Source of the DNA: Delphinapterus leucas
Taxonomy: Eukaryota; Chordata; Mammalia; Artiodactyla; Monodontidae
Length of the DNA stretch: 64,000 bases
Assembly: GCF_002288925.2 (NCBI RefSeq)
Contig: NW_022098076.1
Span: forward strand, 89,574,182-89,638,181
Direction: 5' to 3'
Shown piece by piece: positions 31,916 to 43,429 of this stretch (positions are counted from its first letter, which is position 1; each line of letters opens with the position of its first letter). Below the pieces are notes generated by a model. The model had not been told where the DNA came from. It searched no databases and saw nothing but the letters and a program-made list of their open reading frames with translations. The position numbers and the translations under genes were made by a program.

Positions 31916-33879
31916 CTGTTCCCATCCCCACCCCATATTTCTCCTTGGTTAGAAAAATAAATCGTCTATAGATTTATAGATGATTTATAGCCCTCTTGTT
32001 CAGTGTATTCATGTATCTTTGAATCTTTTACAATAAGAATGCATTCATGTATTACTCATGCATAATTTTAAAAACCAATTTCTTCCCCCTCAACCCCAAA
32101 TCAAAATCAAAATCTATTTTCAACACACCCAAACCAACTGGGCTGTTAGACACTGATGGATAAAACACATTGTCACCCTAAGGTCAAACATACATTGGCC
32201 CTAATAAACACTGGTTGATTATGTAAGTGATTAAGGATATGCGAATTACACTAGCAGAGGAGATTGAAATATGCCTCTGGACATACAAACACAGCCACAG
32301 AAATTTAATACGGGACCCTTCCAGACACCAGTGGCCTCTGCTCTTTGTGATCAAAGTGTCCCTGCGAGGTCCCATGTGCCTCAGAACCAAGGAATGGTGG
32401 GTGAGCAGGGGCACCGGGTGAAAACCCCAGAAAAGAGCAACTGTCAAAGAAATTTTATGGTTAATTAGCTCAAGGAAAACCAGGCTGTGTTTTTTCATGG
32501 CCCTTTGCCCAAATCTCATGTTCAAAAGTTTAGTGCTTATAAAACTAATGTTTACTTTTTGAAACCATATAGAGCACCAGGTGTAGAATGTATCTATTAT
32601 TCCCCTCACTTTTTTTATGGTTCGGATATGCTCTTTATTTTCCATAGCATGATGGCAACTCTTTAGAATGATGCTAAAGTCTTCCACTGACTCAATTATG
32701 ACCAAAAAAAAAATTTACCAGTTTTATTTTTCTGAATTTACATGCTAAGCTATTCATCACATAAATATATTTTGGGATATAGCTTAGCCATGAATTTTAT
32801 TTATATATAAAATGACTTTGGGTCCTGCTTCATGTTTACTGCCTAAGACTGTCTGATATTAATTTTGCCATACTTATCTTTTTTTTAAAAAGTTGTTGTT
32901 ATTGTTGTTTTCGGTCCAGAGTTTATGTTTAACCATTTATTTCTCTTACATGGATTTGTTATAGAAAGCTAGTTAATGAATTTTTAAAAATATAATACAA
33001 ATCATACTATTCAATAAGAGAACCAAAACACTTTCATTACCGTAATGTTTTGCTAGATCTTTTCTAATCTTGTATATATTTTCTGGTTTTACCCTCTCAT
33101 TTTTTTCTCTCTTTTCGTATAAACACTGTGTTTTACTTCCTTTCACTTCTTCAGAAATTGGAAGTTTAAAATCTGATTTCAGTTTTAGTAGTATTTATGC
33201 TACAGCTTCTCAAAAAGTCTTGAACCTATGTTTATATATTTTCATGCTGAAAGAAAAACCAAGCATGTTTTACTTTCTTTTGCAAGAGATGAGGATTACC
33301 AATGGATTTATTATTCCAACACCACCCAATGTTCTGTCATTTTATCTGAGATCGTAAACCACATAACATCATTATTTTTTATTACTAGTTTTCATATTAG
33401 TTTCATTTATTATTTGTTATGATTGCAAATTAATGTGCAAATTTAAAATAATTATTGTGATTATCTGTAGGCGTAACTAGTGTTAATCCTTTTCACCTAC
33501 CCAATTTCTTTCAACAAAACTTCGTCATTCTTAAATATGGTTCTGTGTCTGAAATCTTAAGAATATTTATGCTATTATTTTAGAAAGAGTTATGATCTTG
33601 TTTTACAAGAGAAGTTATGTATTAAAAATGTTTTTCAGCTTCCTGTGTGCAAATATCACTTACAAATCCTCTGGATAAAAAATTATTAAGGGCCACATCT
33701 TATTGCTTTTTTTTCAAAGCAAATTAATTTTCTTAGGTTGAACTTCCAAAGAAGTTTGTGATTAATTTGGTTTTCATTTTTTTGAAGGTAACACATTACA
33801 CATTTGGAACGTTTTTTGGGTTTTTTCTCTTCTGTAAAAATTCTTTTTACAGCATTTGGCTTTTAAAAAATGTAACTCA
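31916..33879. other. AT-rich sequence, unassigned
   Basis: It may contain further antisense L1 material. A 173-codon minus-strand open frame (32184-32705) lies here with no recognisable domain. Confidence 0.35.
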
Positions 33880-33912
33880 GGGAATTCCCTGGCGGTCCAG
33901 TGGCTCGGACTC
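33880..33912 (+). mobile_element. SINE stub (about 33 bp)
   Basis: GGGAATTCCCTGGCGGTCCA and the following 'gtggctcggactc' equal the first 33 bases of a CHR SINE. The rest of the SINE, including the B box, is missing, and unrelated AT-rich sequence follows. Confidence 0.65.
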
Positions 33913-34099
33913 AAGATTTTGCTCCACGTGAACAGATACGATTTTTTATAGTGGAATTTGTTCATTGCCTTCGATGTAAGGTTTTGTTTAGCTACTATGC
34001 TTTTAATTCGCATGCAGGCCCTATACTTATCTTTTTATCATCATCATTGTGCATGATGAACATAAAAGTCAAATTTTCTTTAAATTTCCTTTGCTTTTT

Positions 34100-34301
34100 T
34101 TTTTTTTTTCGGTACGCGGTCCTCTCACTGTTGCGGCCTCTCCCGTTGCGGAGCACAGACTCCGGATGCGCAGGCTCAGCGGCCATGGCTCACGGGCCCA
34201 GCCGCTCCGTGGCATGTGGGATCCTCCCGGACCGGGGCACGAACCCGTGTCCCCTGCATCGGCAGGGGGACTCTCAACCACTGCGCCACCAGGGAAGCCC
34301 C
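34100..34301 (-). mobile_element. Young whale-type CHR SINE, minus strand
   Basis: A poly(T) run is followed by CGGTACGCGG.., a CpG-rich body with GCTCACGGGCCCAGCCGCTC, and the antisense head CTGCGCCACCAGGGAAG. A perfect 12-bp duplication CCTTTGCTTTTT is at 34088-34099 and 34302-34313. Most CpGs are kept, which suggests a fairly recent insertion. Confidence 0.93.
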
Positions 34302-34313
34302 CCTTTGCTTTTT

Positions 34314-34880
34314 AATAAATACAATATGTTTATGTTAAGAGGATGCCCTTTTTTTTTTAAAACTTTGCAGGTGCTACATAATCACCGTGACTCAGCTTTT
34401 ATCGCAGGCTCCTGATTAAGTCACTCCCACATTCATACCTGCAGGCTTTCTATAGGATGGGGTGACCAGACACTCACGGTCTATTATCACCTCCCCGCTT
34501 AGAAGTGATGTAGTAATCACAGAGTTCTCAGTTTTGTGTTTTAAAATTAATCTTTAAAGTGGAGGTTTCCCAGATTGTATTTTCTCCCGCTATTTGTGTC
34601 CCTATTTGCGTCTGCACAGGGGAGGAGGGTACTGAGATGCAGATGGGGAAACACAAGTGAACGCAGCTTGTACGACTTCCTACGCGGTTCCAACACGGGA
34701 GGCTGGCACACAGTTTAGTTCTTCCTGCTCTTGCCTCCTTTACTCAGAAGGCATTTCTCTTGGCTTTCAGGCACCAGAAACATCTCGTTCTCACCAGCTG
34801 CTATTTTGAGGGTTAAAACCCTTTGCCCTTGGGCACTCATCTCAGAGGGACGGAAACGTAACTGCACACCAGGACACCCA
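34314..34880. other. Unassigned sequence
   Basis: No repeat or gene is recognised. Confidence 0.35.
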
Positions 34881-34980
34881 CATTGTGGAACACTGCTCAG
34901 CGGTGAAAAGGAATGAACTATTGATATGCTAACAACCCAGATGAATCTCTAGAGAATGAAGCTGAGTATCTTTTTTTAGT
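34881..34980 (+). mobile_element. L1 3' fragment
   Basis: 'attgtggaacactgctcagcggtgaaaaggaatgaactattgatatgc' is the L1 'caatggaatactactcagc..aaaaaggaatgaactattgatac' block. Confidence 0.7.
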
Positions 34981-36393
34981 GACATAAAATGCTCATTTTG
35001 TTTACTTGGCTTCAATGGATATAACCGTCCAATGTGGACAGAGGTGATTAGCTGAGCAACCCTTGGTTTCTGGAAACGTGGGTCCAGAATCAAGACTAAG
35101 AGTCTTGTGTCTTAGGGGCAATTCCCTCCGTCCCTCACTTCTCAGGGCACGCTACCTGCAGGGGAGAGTGGGGAGTCTTGGAGAAGCCACCAGCTTGGTG
35201 CACGGAGGAAGGGGAGGGCTGCGGGGGACCCTGAGCCCACCTGTCATGAGACGATAGTTCTTGCTCCACTCTTGTCCATTCTAGTTCATTTCCAAAACCT
35301 CCCTGTCCAGGATGTTAGTGATAACAAGCACACAAGCTCCCAGAATCATGGCCTCCAAACATTTCTTTTAGTGATCAGATTGAAACACCATCAGCTGGAG
35401 AAGTAGGGTCCCCTTGTGTTTCTTTAGCATCTTAACGCTAAGAGCACCCAGTCAACCAGGTGAGACGCCTTCAAGAGATCACCCACCAGGTGGCCTTGTG
35501 AACTCCTGTCCCGTCTTCCTTACCAACTTAAGGAGTAAACGAATGTGAATTTGCTTTAAAGCACTAGAGCATTACACACATGGGACAGATTTTTATCTTT
35601 ATTGCAAAGCTTGATTCTTCAGCCCTCACCAGCATCAGAAATATGGGAGAGAAAAAATTTAAAGCCTGAATTTTAAAATGATAATTAAAATCAGACCTTT
35701 GGCCCCCAGACATTAATGGCAATGCATCAGAGGGGTTCATGGAGGACGGGGGACCTTTCATCACTGGGACTTGGTCTGGCAGGGACTCGGATGGCCCCCT
35801 CTTTCACTGTGCCAGCCCCTGCTTCCCCAGCCTCTGTCATCTCTCCGTTGACTGCAATCCATCCACAAGCAGGATGACAAAGCAGGGGGGATGTGACACA
35901 CCTGAAACAGTCTGGGACCTGGTGTTCTGCACCTTCCCAGGGCCTATTTCCACTTCTTTAACTTAAGATTTCCAGTCTGCGTAGATCAGGGTTGATGTGA
36001 CAAAGAAATGGATGTTTGCAGGGCCGGCCAATACCCTCCCTCTCCCAGTCACCTGGAAGATATTTCTTTAAAGTGTTGGAATCTCCTCCGTCAATAGTTT
36101 CCTTGGCCGCAACAAAGGGTTATTGACCATGAGCCTCCCGAAGGTCGCTGACCAGGAGCCCAGGGACAGCACCAGCCATGCTGCCCTCAGCAGCCCTGTC
36201 CCTGCAGGTGACTTGGGCTCACAGCTACTCACATGCAGGTTTCTTCTTGCTGCTGCTTTGGCCTCAGGACTAAGGTGGGGTGAGTGAGGTGCTGAATTAG
36301 CGAGGTGCTCAGTCGCAGGGCCCAAGAGTAAGCACCTTCTTAAATGCGTCGTCCCAGGCGCCTCATTCCCCTGAGCCTGGGCCCAGCCTTGTT
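34981..36393. other. Unassigned sequence
   Basis: No repeat or gene is recognised across about 1.4 kb. Confidence 0.4.
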
Positions 36394-37097
36394 TGTTAGC
36401 ACAAGTACGTGTGCCGGACGCAGTGAGCCAAACAAACTGAAACGTCAGAGTTGGGAGCAGAGCAAGGTTTTCGGCCGGGCCATGCAAGGAGAAGGGTTTT
36501 CTTATGCCCCCCAAAACCTTGAACTCCCCAAAGGGTTTCAGCAAAGCATTTTTTTTTTTTTTTTTTTTTGCGGTACGCGGGCCTCTCACTGTTGTGGCCT
36601 CTCCCGTTGCGGAGCACAGGCTCCGGACGCGCAGGCTCAGCGGCCATGGCTCACGGGCCCAGCCGCTCCGTGGCACGTGGGATCTTCCCGGACCGGGGCA
36701 CGAACCCGCATCCCCTGCATCGGAAGGCGGACTCTCAACCACTGCGCCATCAGGGAAGCCCTCAGCAGAGCATTTTTAAAATGCCAGGTGAGGGAGGAGG
36801 GTCTCAGGGTGTGGGATCAGCTCGTGCACAGTTCTCTGATTGGCTGATGGTGAGGTAACAGGGCAGTGTCACAGCGTTAACATTATCGTCCTTAGGCTCC
36901 AGGAGGCTTGGGGATCTGTGCTCATGGGGTCAGCAAGTAGTTAACGTCTTCCACTGGGGGGCAGGGGGGTGGTTCACGTTTGTAAAACAGTTCAAGAGAG
37001 GTGCTCTTATGTAGGTACTTCGAAGAGGAGCTAAAGCAGAGGATATGGGGGAGGGGCCGGTCCCAGGAGGGCCCCATAGGGTCCTGCCCTGCGTTCA
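36394..37097 (+). mobile_element. Solo LTR (family copy B), split by a SINE
   Basis: It starts TGTTAGCACAAG and ends near CTGCGTTCA. It aligns by eye through its length with copy A at 18783-19424: 'ttctctgattggctgatggtgaggtaac', 'agtagttaacgtcttccactggggg', 'aaaacagttcaagagagg' and 'gtcctgccc'. A young SINE interrupts it at 36554-36761. It has no internal retroviral sequence. The 224-codon minus-strand open frame over it is a by-product of the SINE and LTR composition. Confidence 0.6.
36554..36761 (-). mobile_element. Young whale-type CHR SINE, minus strand
   Basis: It is nearly the same sequence as the SINE at 34100-34301, with about 11 differences over about 190 bases, mostly at CpG sites. 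The duplication is TCAGCAAAGCATTTTT (36538-36553) and TCAGCAGAGCATTTTT (36762-36777), one mismatch. It was inserted into LTR copy B. Confidence 0.93.
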
Positions 37098-37639
37098 GCT
37101 GAGCCTTCACTCAACCTGTGCACCTCAACTGAACCCAGGCTCCCCAGCAAAGGATAGACTCCCCATAGAAGACTGTACTTTCCAAAGCTGGCTGCTACCC
37201 CATCTCACTCTACTGGGGTCTGCTAGACCCCAGCCCCTCCTCGGTCCCGGGTGGAGACTAATTTCCTTCCCCCTGGAGTCTGGGCTGGTGTGTGATTCAC
37301 TTACAGACGATAGAATTCAATCAAAGTGATGCATGACTTGGAGGTCAAGCCCCCAAAAAAGGATGCAAGTCCCACCTTGCTTCCCGGGGCCCAGGGGGTG
37401 GAGGTCTGACCTTGGCTCCAAGGTCACACAGCTGCCGGGTAGGGAGCAAGCACCTTCTCTGTCACCGTGTGGTAGAAGCAGACAGACTTGAGACACCTCT
37501 CATGGGTATTTCCTACTTCCACCTGGAGGCCACTCCCATCGCCAACAGCACCCCCTCCGGCCACATGCTGCTCAAAGTATTTTGTAGAATCAGTAAATGA
37601 ATTTCACTTCATCATTCCCGTTAATCTTTTAAGAAACAT
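37098..37639. other. Unassigned sequence
   Basis: No repeat or gene is recognised. Confidence 0.35.
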
Positions 37640-38060
37640 ATTCCTTTGATAATTTTTCTTTTTCAGAAATGTCCTTCCTATACTACACATAATTTTCCTA
37701 CGAATAAAGCCTAGAATTATTTGGTCACATTTCCAAAATTCCATTGGGCTACTGACTGGACCATACCTAACATAGTGGAGTATGAGAATAATTAACAGTT
37801 TTTATAACTTTGGGTTGGGTCCATATCTCTTTTTATCATGTTTTTCTTTTTAATACCCATCAGCAGAGTTTATACGTAGTTTTTTCAAATGTCTTGCACA
37901 TTTCTTATTTATCTTATTCCTAATTATTCTGCTTCTGTTGCTACTGTGACTAGAAATGTTTTCTTAATATTTTCTACCGAGATTCCGAGCTCAGTAATAA
38001 GCAATTGGGTTTTGTGTCTATAACTGTTACTTGAAATAAGCACATATAGGGACCGTCATT
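37640..38060 (-). mobile_element. Old L1 ORF2 3' part, minus strand
   Basis: 'aatgtcttgcacatttcttatttatcttattcctaattattctgcttctgttgctactgtgactagaaatg' is antisense to the L1 ORF2 block normally read as 'cttgcacttc..aaatttattcctaggtattttattc..gctattgtaaatgg'. Confidence 0.55.
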
Positions 38061-39324
38061 ACAACACATTTTTATTCTTGTCTCTCTCTGCCCTTTAATA
38101 TCCATTTAGTGGGGGAAGATTTTCCTTTGCCCGTGAATAAAACTTGCGTGTTTCATGCACCCTCTTCTGTGAAGACAGCCCTGTGGCTGCCTTTAGTCAC
38201 AAAACATAGTATTAATTCAGAATTTAAAGTAATCAGTCACCTGGAAACGCCAAATCACCTTGATTTAGAGGTAATCTCCCCTCGCGTAACCAGGGTGAGT
38301 GCTGGGTGGGTCTCTGCACTGTCGCAGGCTGACTTTGTCCTCGTCCTGGCGGGTATTTAAGGCTGGCTCTCTCCTGAATCTCTCTCCTGAGTTTCCTTGA
38401 CTGGGGCGATGCTCCTCTCTTGTGGGTGGTCACTTGTATCTAGGAAGCAGGTGTCCCCCCAGCTTCCTGCTGTTGGGGTCACTTTACCCCTCTGGGTACC
38501 CTATGAGGCAGGGCTTGTGCTGGCTCTCACTCACAGTCAAGTGAGGCCACCCCTGACCCATGGGCACACCTGCACATTCTTGGCTTCTACACAATCTGGG
38601 ACTGAGGTTGACCCCACTGCCGCCTTAGCGCAGAGAGGCAGCCTGCATCTTGCCATCTAGTCCACAGTCCCCTGCACTCCCCAACTATAGTGGTCTGTCT
38701 CATAATAAGGTCCATGGCTAGTCTGGTTGAAGCCCCCCACCCCGCCTCAGCTTGAGGTGGGAGCTCAGGCTCTCCCCCACCTCACTCTCTCTTGGCAGGA
38801 AGTGAGAAACAAAGCACAGAGTAGGGTTTTCTCCAAAACATCTACACATAGCCTGACCCCCTCCACACTCCCACCACTCCTCGGTTTGGATGTTGGTCCC
38901 ATAAGTCTTGGAACCCTTTCTCAAACGTTGACTATCATAGATTATTATGTATTTTGATGTAGCACTGAGCTTCGTGATTCAGCATATACTATTTCTTGGG
39001 GCCTCAGTCATAATTTCAGTTTTCACATCCTTTTATTTGTGTTGGTTTTGTGTCATTTTTATAACCAGTGATGGTCGTGGGAGTGAGGCGGGCAGCATAT
39101 CCAACGACCGAGGTACAAGAAACACCAATTTGGCCTTCAGAACTTGGAAGGATCCAAAGAATAGCACCTGAGTGGACATGAGAAAGACACTCGATAACCT
39201 CAAGAAAGCCTGCAAAGTGCTGTATGCAGCTGTCATAAGCTCGGTGACATATGGTCACACCTCCAGATTTTGAAATCATAAGGCAAAGGGGATATTGGGC
39301 AACTCTTTGGAAAAGACATCAAAT
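38061..39324. other. Unassigned sequence
   Basis: No repeat or gene is recognised. Short overlapping open frames near 39016-39279 match nothing I know. Confidence 0.35.
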
Positions 39325-39486
39325 CATAAAGAAAATTAATAACCACACATGGATAGAAGAAAGTGTTTGCGAGACATATGGCAGATGAGTTAATAACCCA
39401 TATAGAATACTTTCTTTAAAGAATAGAAATGAAAATAAACTCAAACGACCCTGAAAACTGGGCAAATTGTATAAACAGAGTTCTCG
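39325..39486 (+). mobile_element. L1 fragment, left part
   Basis: 'gtgtttgcgagacatatggcagatgag' and 'aaactcaaacgaccctgaaaactgggcaaattg' are the L1 ORF2 block before 'agacatttctc'. The element breaks at about 39487 and resumes at about 40034. Confidence 0.55.
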
Positions 39487-40033
39487 GCAGGGTGCAATCA
39501 GAAAATACTCTAGATATTTCAAACCTAGGGAATGTAAGGTGGTTGCAAAGGTTTTGGGAAGGCTGAGAGAGCAAAGAAGACACGTAGTGGGGGAAGGAAA
39601 AGATGAGAAAAAGGAGAGAAGGAGTGAGGACCAGAGCTCAGAGGCTGAAGCCCGCCTGTTGCTCCCACTCCAGGGCTGTTTGAAACACTGACTGGTGGAT
39701 TCTAGACCCACCAGGGATGCTGCCTGGACCAGAGTTGGAAATGTCCAGTGCCCCGCCTGGACCAGTGGAATCTAGAATCACCCACTTTGCCAACCAGCTT
39801 GGCAGCCCAAGCATCCGCCAACTCTGGGTCCATCTCTGCGGCCAGCTGTGGGGAGCGTCCCTCCCCCGACCTCCTGATCTACTGCTGGCGTCTCCCACTG
39901 GCTGAACCCAACAGAAAGCTGGTCGGCAAGGAGCTGGAAAGTAGACCTGCCAAAATCCCAGAGCAGATGGGAGAAGGGCAAACAGGCTGAGTGGTTCAGG
40001 AGAATGACCGGCACAAAGAAGGGCGCAGGGGTT
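39487..40033. mobile_element. Unassigned insert of about 550 bp inside an L1
   Basis: Higher-GC sequence lies exactly between two collinear L1 pieces, so it is very probably a later insertion, perhaps a solo LTR. It contains the opposed words ATTCTAGA and TCTAGAAT. No coding feature was recognised; the 155-codon minus-strand frame across it looks like composition. Confidence 0.4.
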
Positions 40034-40200
40034 GTATGAAGATGCTCCCTTACCACTAGTTAGCAGTACAGATAAAAACAACACAACAGCCTCCTTCTCA
40101 ACCATCAGTCTTCAAAAACCAAAAATATTGATAACAGCCAATGCTGACGAGGATGTGAGGAGGAAAAAAAGAAGCCATTTTTACACACTACTTTGTGGAA
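40034..40200 (+). mobile_element. L1 fragment, right part
   Basis: 'gaagatgctccct', 'aataacagccaatgctgacgaggatgtgagg' continue the L1 of 39325-39486. Confidence 0.55.
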
Positions 40201-41310
40201 TTGTGTCTTTTTTGTGAAATAAGTGAGTTCAATTGTTTGTCTTTTTCTTTGGATCTCAGGTGCACAGATTTGGACTAGTCATAATCCTTTGTAAGGTATT
40301 TTCATCATTGGCTCATGAATGCCCTATTTGTAATTAATTGATTAGGTAGTTATTTTTAATACCTCAATTTATTACTACTGTCATTGTTGTCGTACTGACT
40401 GGCTAGGACTCTAGAACAATGTTAAATAGAAGTGGTAATGGGGCAGCCTTGACTCATTTTTTTCAATTTAAAAGGAACGCTTTTAACATTCCTCCATCGA
40501 GGAAGACATTTGTTCTACATTTTTTATAGATACACTTTGCCATGTCAAGGAAATCCTCTCTGTTCCCCAAATTTGACTTTTTAAAAATTATGATTGGGTA
40601 TTTCCTTTTATCACATGTTTTTTTCTTTTTTCTGAATTTACTGCAATTATCACATGCTTTTTCTCTTTTGACTTATTAATGCAGTAAATTATATTATCAA
40701 ACAATCCTTGCACAACTGGCAAAAATGCAAAATGTGTTGCATCATCTTTATATATATTTTTGGGCTACGTTTTCCAACATTTTTATCTACATGCATGAAT
40801 TACATAGGCCGAAATATTCATTTTCTGTGATGTCATGGCATTGTATCAAGGTTATGATGACTTCATAGAATGACTTGGGAAGTAATCCCTCTTTTTCTCT
40901 TGTCTGACCGAGTTTGTTCAAGATTAAAATGATTTGGTCCTTAAAAGTTTGGTAGAATTGGGCTTCCCTGGTGGTGCAGTGGTTAAGAGTCCACCTGCCA
41001 ATGCAGAGGACACAGGTTCGAGCCCTGGTCCGGGAAGATCCCACATGCTGTGGAGCAGCTAAGCCTGTGCGCCACACCTACTGAGCCTGCACTGTAGAGC
41101 CCGTGAGCCACAGCTACTGAAGCCCGCGTACCTAGAGCCTGTGCTCCGCGACAAGAGAAGCCACTGTAATGAGAAGCCTGCGCACCACAACGAAGAGGAG
41201 CCCCTGCTCACCGCAACTAGAGAAAGCCCGTGCACGGCAAGGAAGACCCAACACAGCCAAAAATAAATTAAAAAAAAAAATTTGGTAGAATTAGTCTATG
41301 GCCGCGTGAG
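40201..41310 (-). mobile_element. L1 ORF2 reverse-transcriptase region, minus strand
   Basis: 'ctctagaacaatgttaaatagaagtggtaatgg', 'gacttcatagaatgacttgggaag' and 'ttggtagaatt' are antisense L1 reverse-transcriptase blocks in order. It is split by a SINE at 40960-41280. Broken frames throughout. Confidence 0.8.
40960..41280 (+). mobile_element. Full-length CHR-2-type SINE
   Basis: The head is GGGCTTCCCTGGTGG and the B box GGTTCGAGCCC is at 41016-41026. A long body repeats 'gagcc..gcaccgcaac..agagaaagcccg', then an A-rich tail. A perfect 12-bp duplication TTTGGTAGAATT is at 40948-40959 and 41281-41292. Its insertion splits the L1. Confidence 0.95.
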
Positions 41311-41715
41311 ACTAATGTGTTAAAAATTTAAATATGTAAGGCTTTAATACAGCAATCCCAATGTTAGTCACCTAGTCTATTGATATAAAAAGCACATTAT
41401 TCAAAGTTTTGTGCATAAGCATACGTATTTCAGCATTTATTTCAAGAGAAAACAAATGGAAACAGCCTATGAGTAGTGAAGGGGTTAAATATAGTATTTT
41501 CAATCACAGATTATAAGACAACTATTGTAAAAGATTCACTCAGTTCTCTGTTTATATCTGGTAAGATGTCCAAATATACTGTCGAGAAGAACAAGTAATT
41601 TGGCTATAAAGGAAAAAGGAAAAGAAAGAAAAGGTGGTTGTCTGACCTACATATGCATCCACGTTTATTTAAGCAAAGAACATTAACATATGCATCATTT
41701 TTGCCAGGAATGAGC
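41311..41715. other. Unassigned AT-rich sequence
   Basis: It may be decayed L1. No confident call. Confidence 0.3.
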
Positions 41716-41955
41716 AGGGTAGAGTAGTTAAGACCATAGGCTCTGGAGCCGAACATTAATGTTGAAATCCCAGCTCTGGCTGTGTGACCTTAGGCAACTT
41801 ACTAACCTTTCTGTGCCTCGGTTTCTTCTCCTGTGAAACAGGAATAAGGATAGCGCCTAACTCAGAGGGTCTTTCTGTGGAGTAAATGAATTAAGCTATA
41901 TTCCTGGCACGTAGTAAGCACTCCATGAGTGATGGTACTTATTATTATTGAAATA
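41716..41955 (+). mobile_element. Nearly full-length MIR SINE
   Basis: 'gtagttaagaccataggctctggagcc', 'gctgtgtgaccttaggcaacttactaacctttctgtgcctc' and 'cctggcacgtagtaagcactcc' give the MIR head, core and tail. It is the best preserved MIR here. Confidence 0.92.
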
Positions 41956-42040
41956 TATTTAATATATTTAAAGTAATATCATTCCAGTTTTTATTATTTA
42001 TTATTCAAATATTTATTATTATTTAAGTATTATTATTTTA
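41938..42040. repeat. (ATT)n/AT-rich low complexity
   Basis: TATTATT and ATTTATT words are repeated after the MIR tail. Confidence 0.75.
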
Positions 42041-42596
42041 AAAGGTGGATAGGAGGGGGTAGCGGGCGATTGGCTGTTTCTTAAATACCTTACCATAGTT
42101 TTTGAATAATTGCAATGAATATGATTTACTTATATAAGTGAAAAAATAAAATGAAATGGAAAGCAAAGGGGCCACCAACTGTATCAAGGATGAAAGGTTG
42201 AGCTTTCCGGGAACAGCTGCGTCTCCAGGCAGACAGATAAATCTATGGTAGCTTTGATGCTTCTCAAAACAGAGCATTAAAATGAGTCACAGCCTCTCCC
42301 CAGCCTTTTATCATCCCTAAACTGGAATCGCTATCATTCCTACCAAGAATTATCCGTGAAAACAGGCTCACTTCCTGGCATAGGAATTAGGAGCCCCAAT
42401 AAATGAGCATTTTCATTTCCCAAAAGCATGGATCTGGAATGTGAAGCCTGAGCCACCGTTCCTGAGGCCAGGGTGACCTGCGCTCTTGGGGACACAGCAA
42501 TTGAAATCAGACCACGCTGGCCTTACTACACCTGCGTTATTGAAAACAGCAGTTCACTGCACCTGACAAACCTGAGTGTGGAGAATTGCTCCTTCC
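42041..42596. other. Unassigned sequence
   Basis: No repeat or gene is recognised. Confidence 0.35.
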
Positions 42597-42685
42597 TCAC
42601 AGGGGCTGCTGTGAAGGCTTCATGAGATGATATACGCACAGGTCTTAGCAGAATGCCTGGCACAGGGGACTCACTCAAATGTGAT
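42597..42685 (+). mobile_element. MIR 3' fragment
   Basis: 'cacaggggctgctgtgaaggcttcatgagatgatatacgcac' and 'agaatgcctggcacagggg' match the MIR 3' half. Confidence 0.65.
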
Positions 42686-43429
42686 AAAGAGACGATGGTG
42701 GCTGATTCTTAGGATGAAATGGCAAGGCAAAAAGTGGTAGATTTGGCTAATAATAATTTAAAACTTTCATAGTTCAAAAACGTTTTACTTAAGAGGAAAA
42801 GACAAGTAACAGAAAACAATGACTCACTGAGACACTTGTACAGGTCAATCCCGATGGAAAATATGCAAAAGTAATAAATACTAAGAGGAGAAAATACAAT
42901 TGGCTGAAAAAAGCAATAGAGAAAGGGCCTCATCACCACTCTCCAAACATCCTAATTGGGGGAATTCTCCCCAGATTTACTGATCTTGCTGCAGCGCCTT
43001 CCTTAACACTCTTTCAAAAGAAGGGAGTCTTTCAGGAAAGTAAGTAGGGATGCTCACTGAGCCACCTCCATTTTCCTCCCGGGAGCGAGATGCCTGCAGG
43101 GGTCCTCTTCTGCTCGTCTAAGCTGAGACTTACCTGGCTGTGCCCACACCAGGGAAGGTCTGTCCTTGCCATCTGTTTATCTGTCCAGCCTGCACTGCCC
43201 CAGATGCAGAGAAAGGATGCTGCTGAATTCTTACATCAGTTCATAGGCCATTTGGCTATCATGTAAAGCTGCCTTCTCTGCGTTCATCGTTATTAGGAGG
43301 TAATGTTTTAGCCCCTCTGTCCCTCTTTGGTCTCACTTCTAAAGTCACTTGGACCCAGGGCAGGGGAAGGTGCTGTTCATTGGTCCCCTTCAGAGATTTT
43401 GGCCATCCATGCAGCTAAAGATGCTAACT
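42686..43429. other. Unassigned sequence
   Basis: No repeat or gene is recognised. Confidence 0.35.

Noticed and set aside
36544..36571. Poly(T) run and GC-rich text that could be read as a promoter or CpG island
   Set aside because: It is the A-tail and CpG-rich body of a young SINE in minus orientation.
36068..36742. 224-codon open frame, minus strand, longest in the window
   Set aside because: Much of its N-terminal part is the translation of the CHR SINE at 36554-36761 and most of the rest covers LTR copy B. Related reading text recurs over the SINE at 34100, so it is repeat-derived and not a gene.
18783..37097. Idea that LTR copies A and B bound a single provirus
   Set aside because: The 17-kb interval contains L2, MIR, SINE and L1 pieces but no retroviral gene text, and each LTR has its own local context, so two independent solo LTRs are simpler.
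39638..40105. 155-codon open frame, minus strand
   Set aside because: It spans the unassigned insert in an L1 and runs into L1 text, so a protein gene is unlikely.
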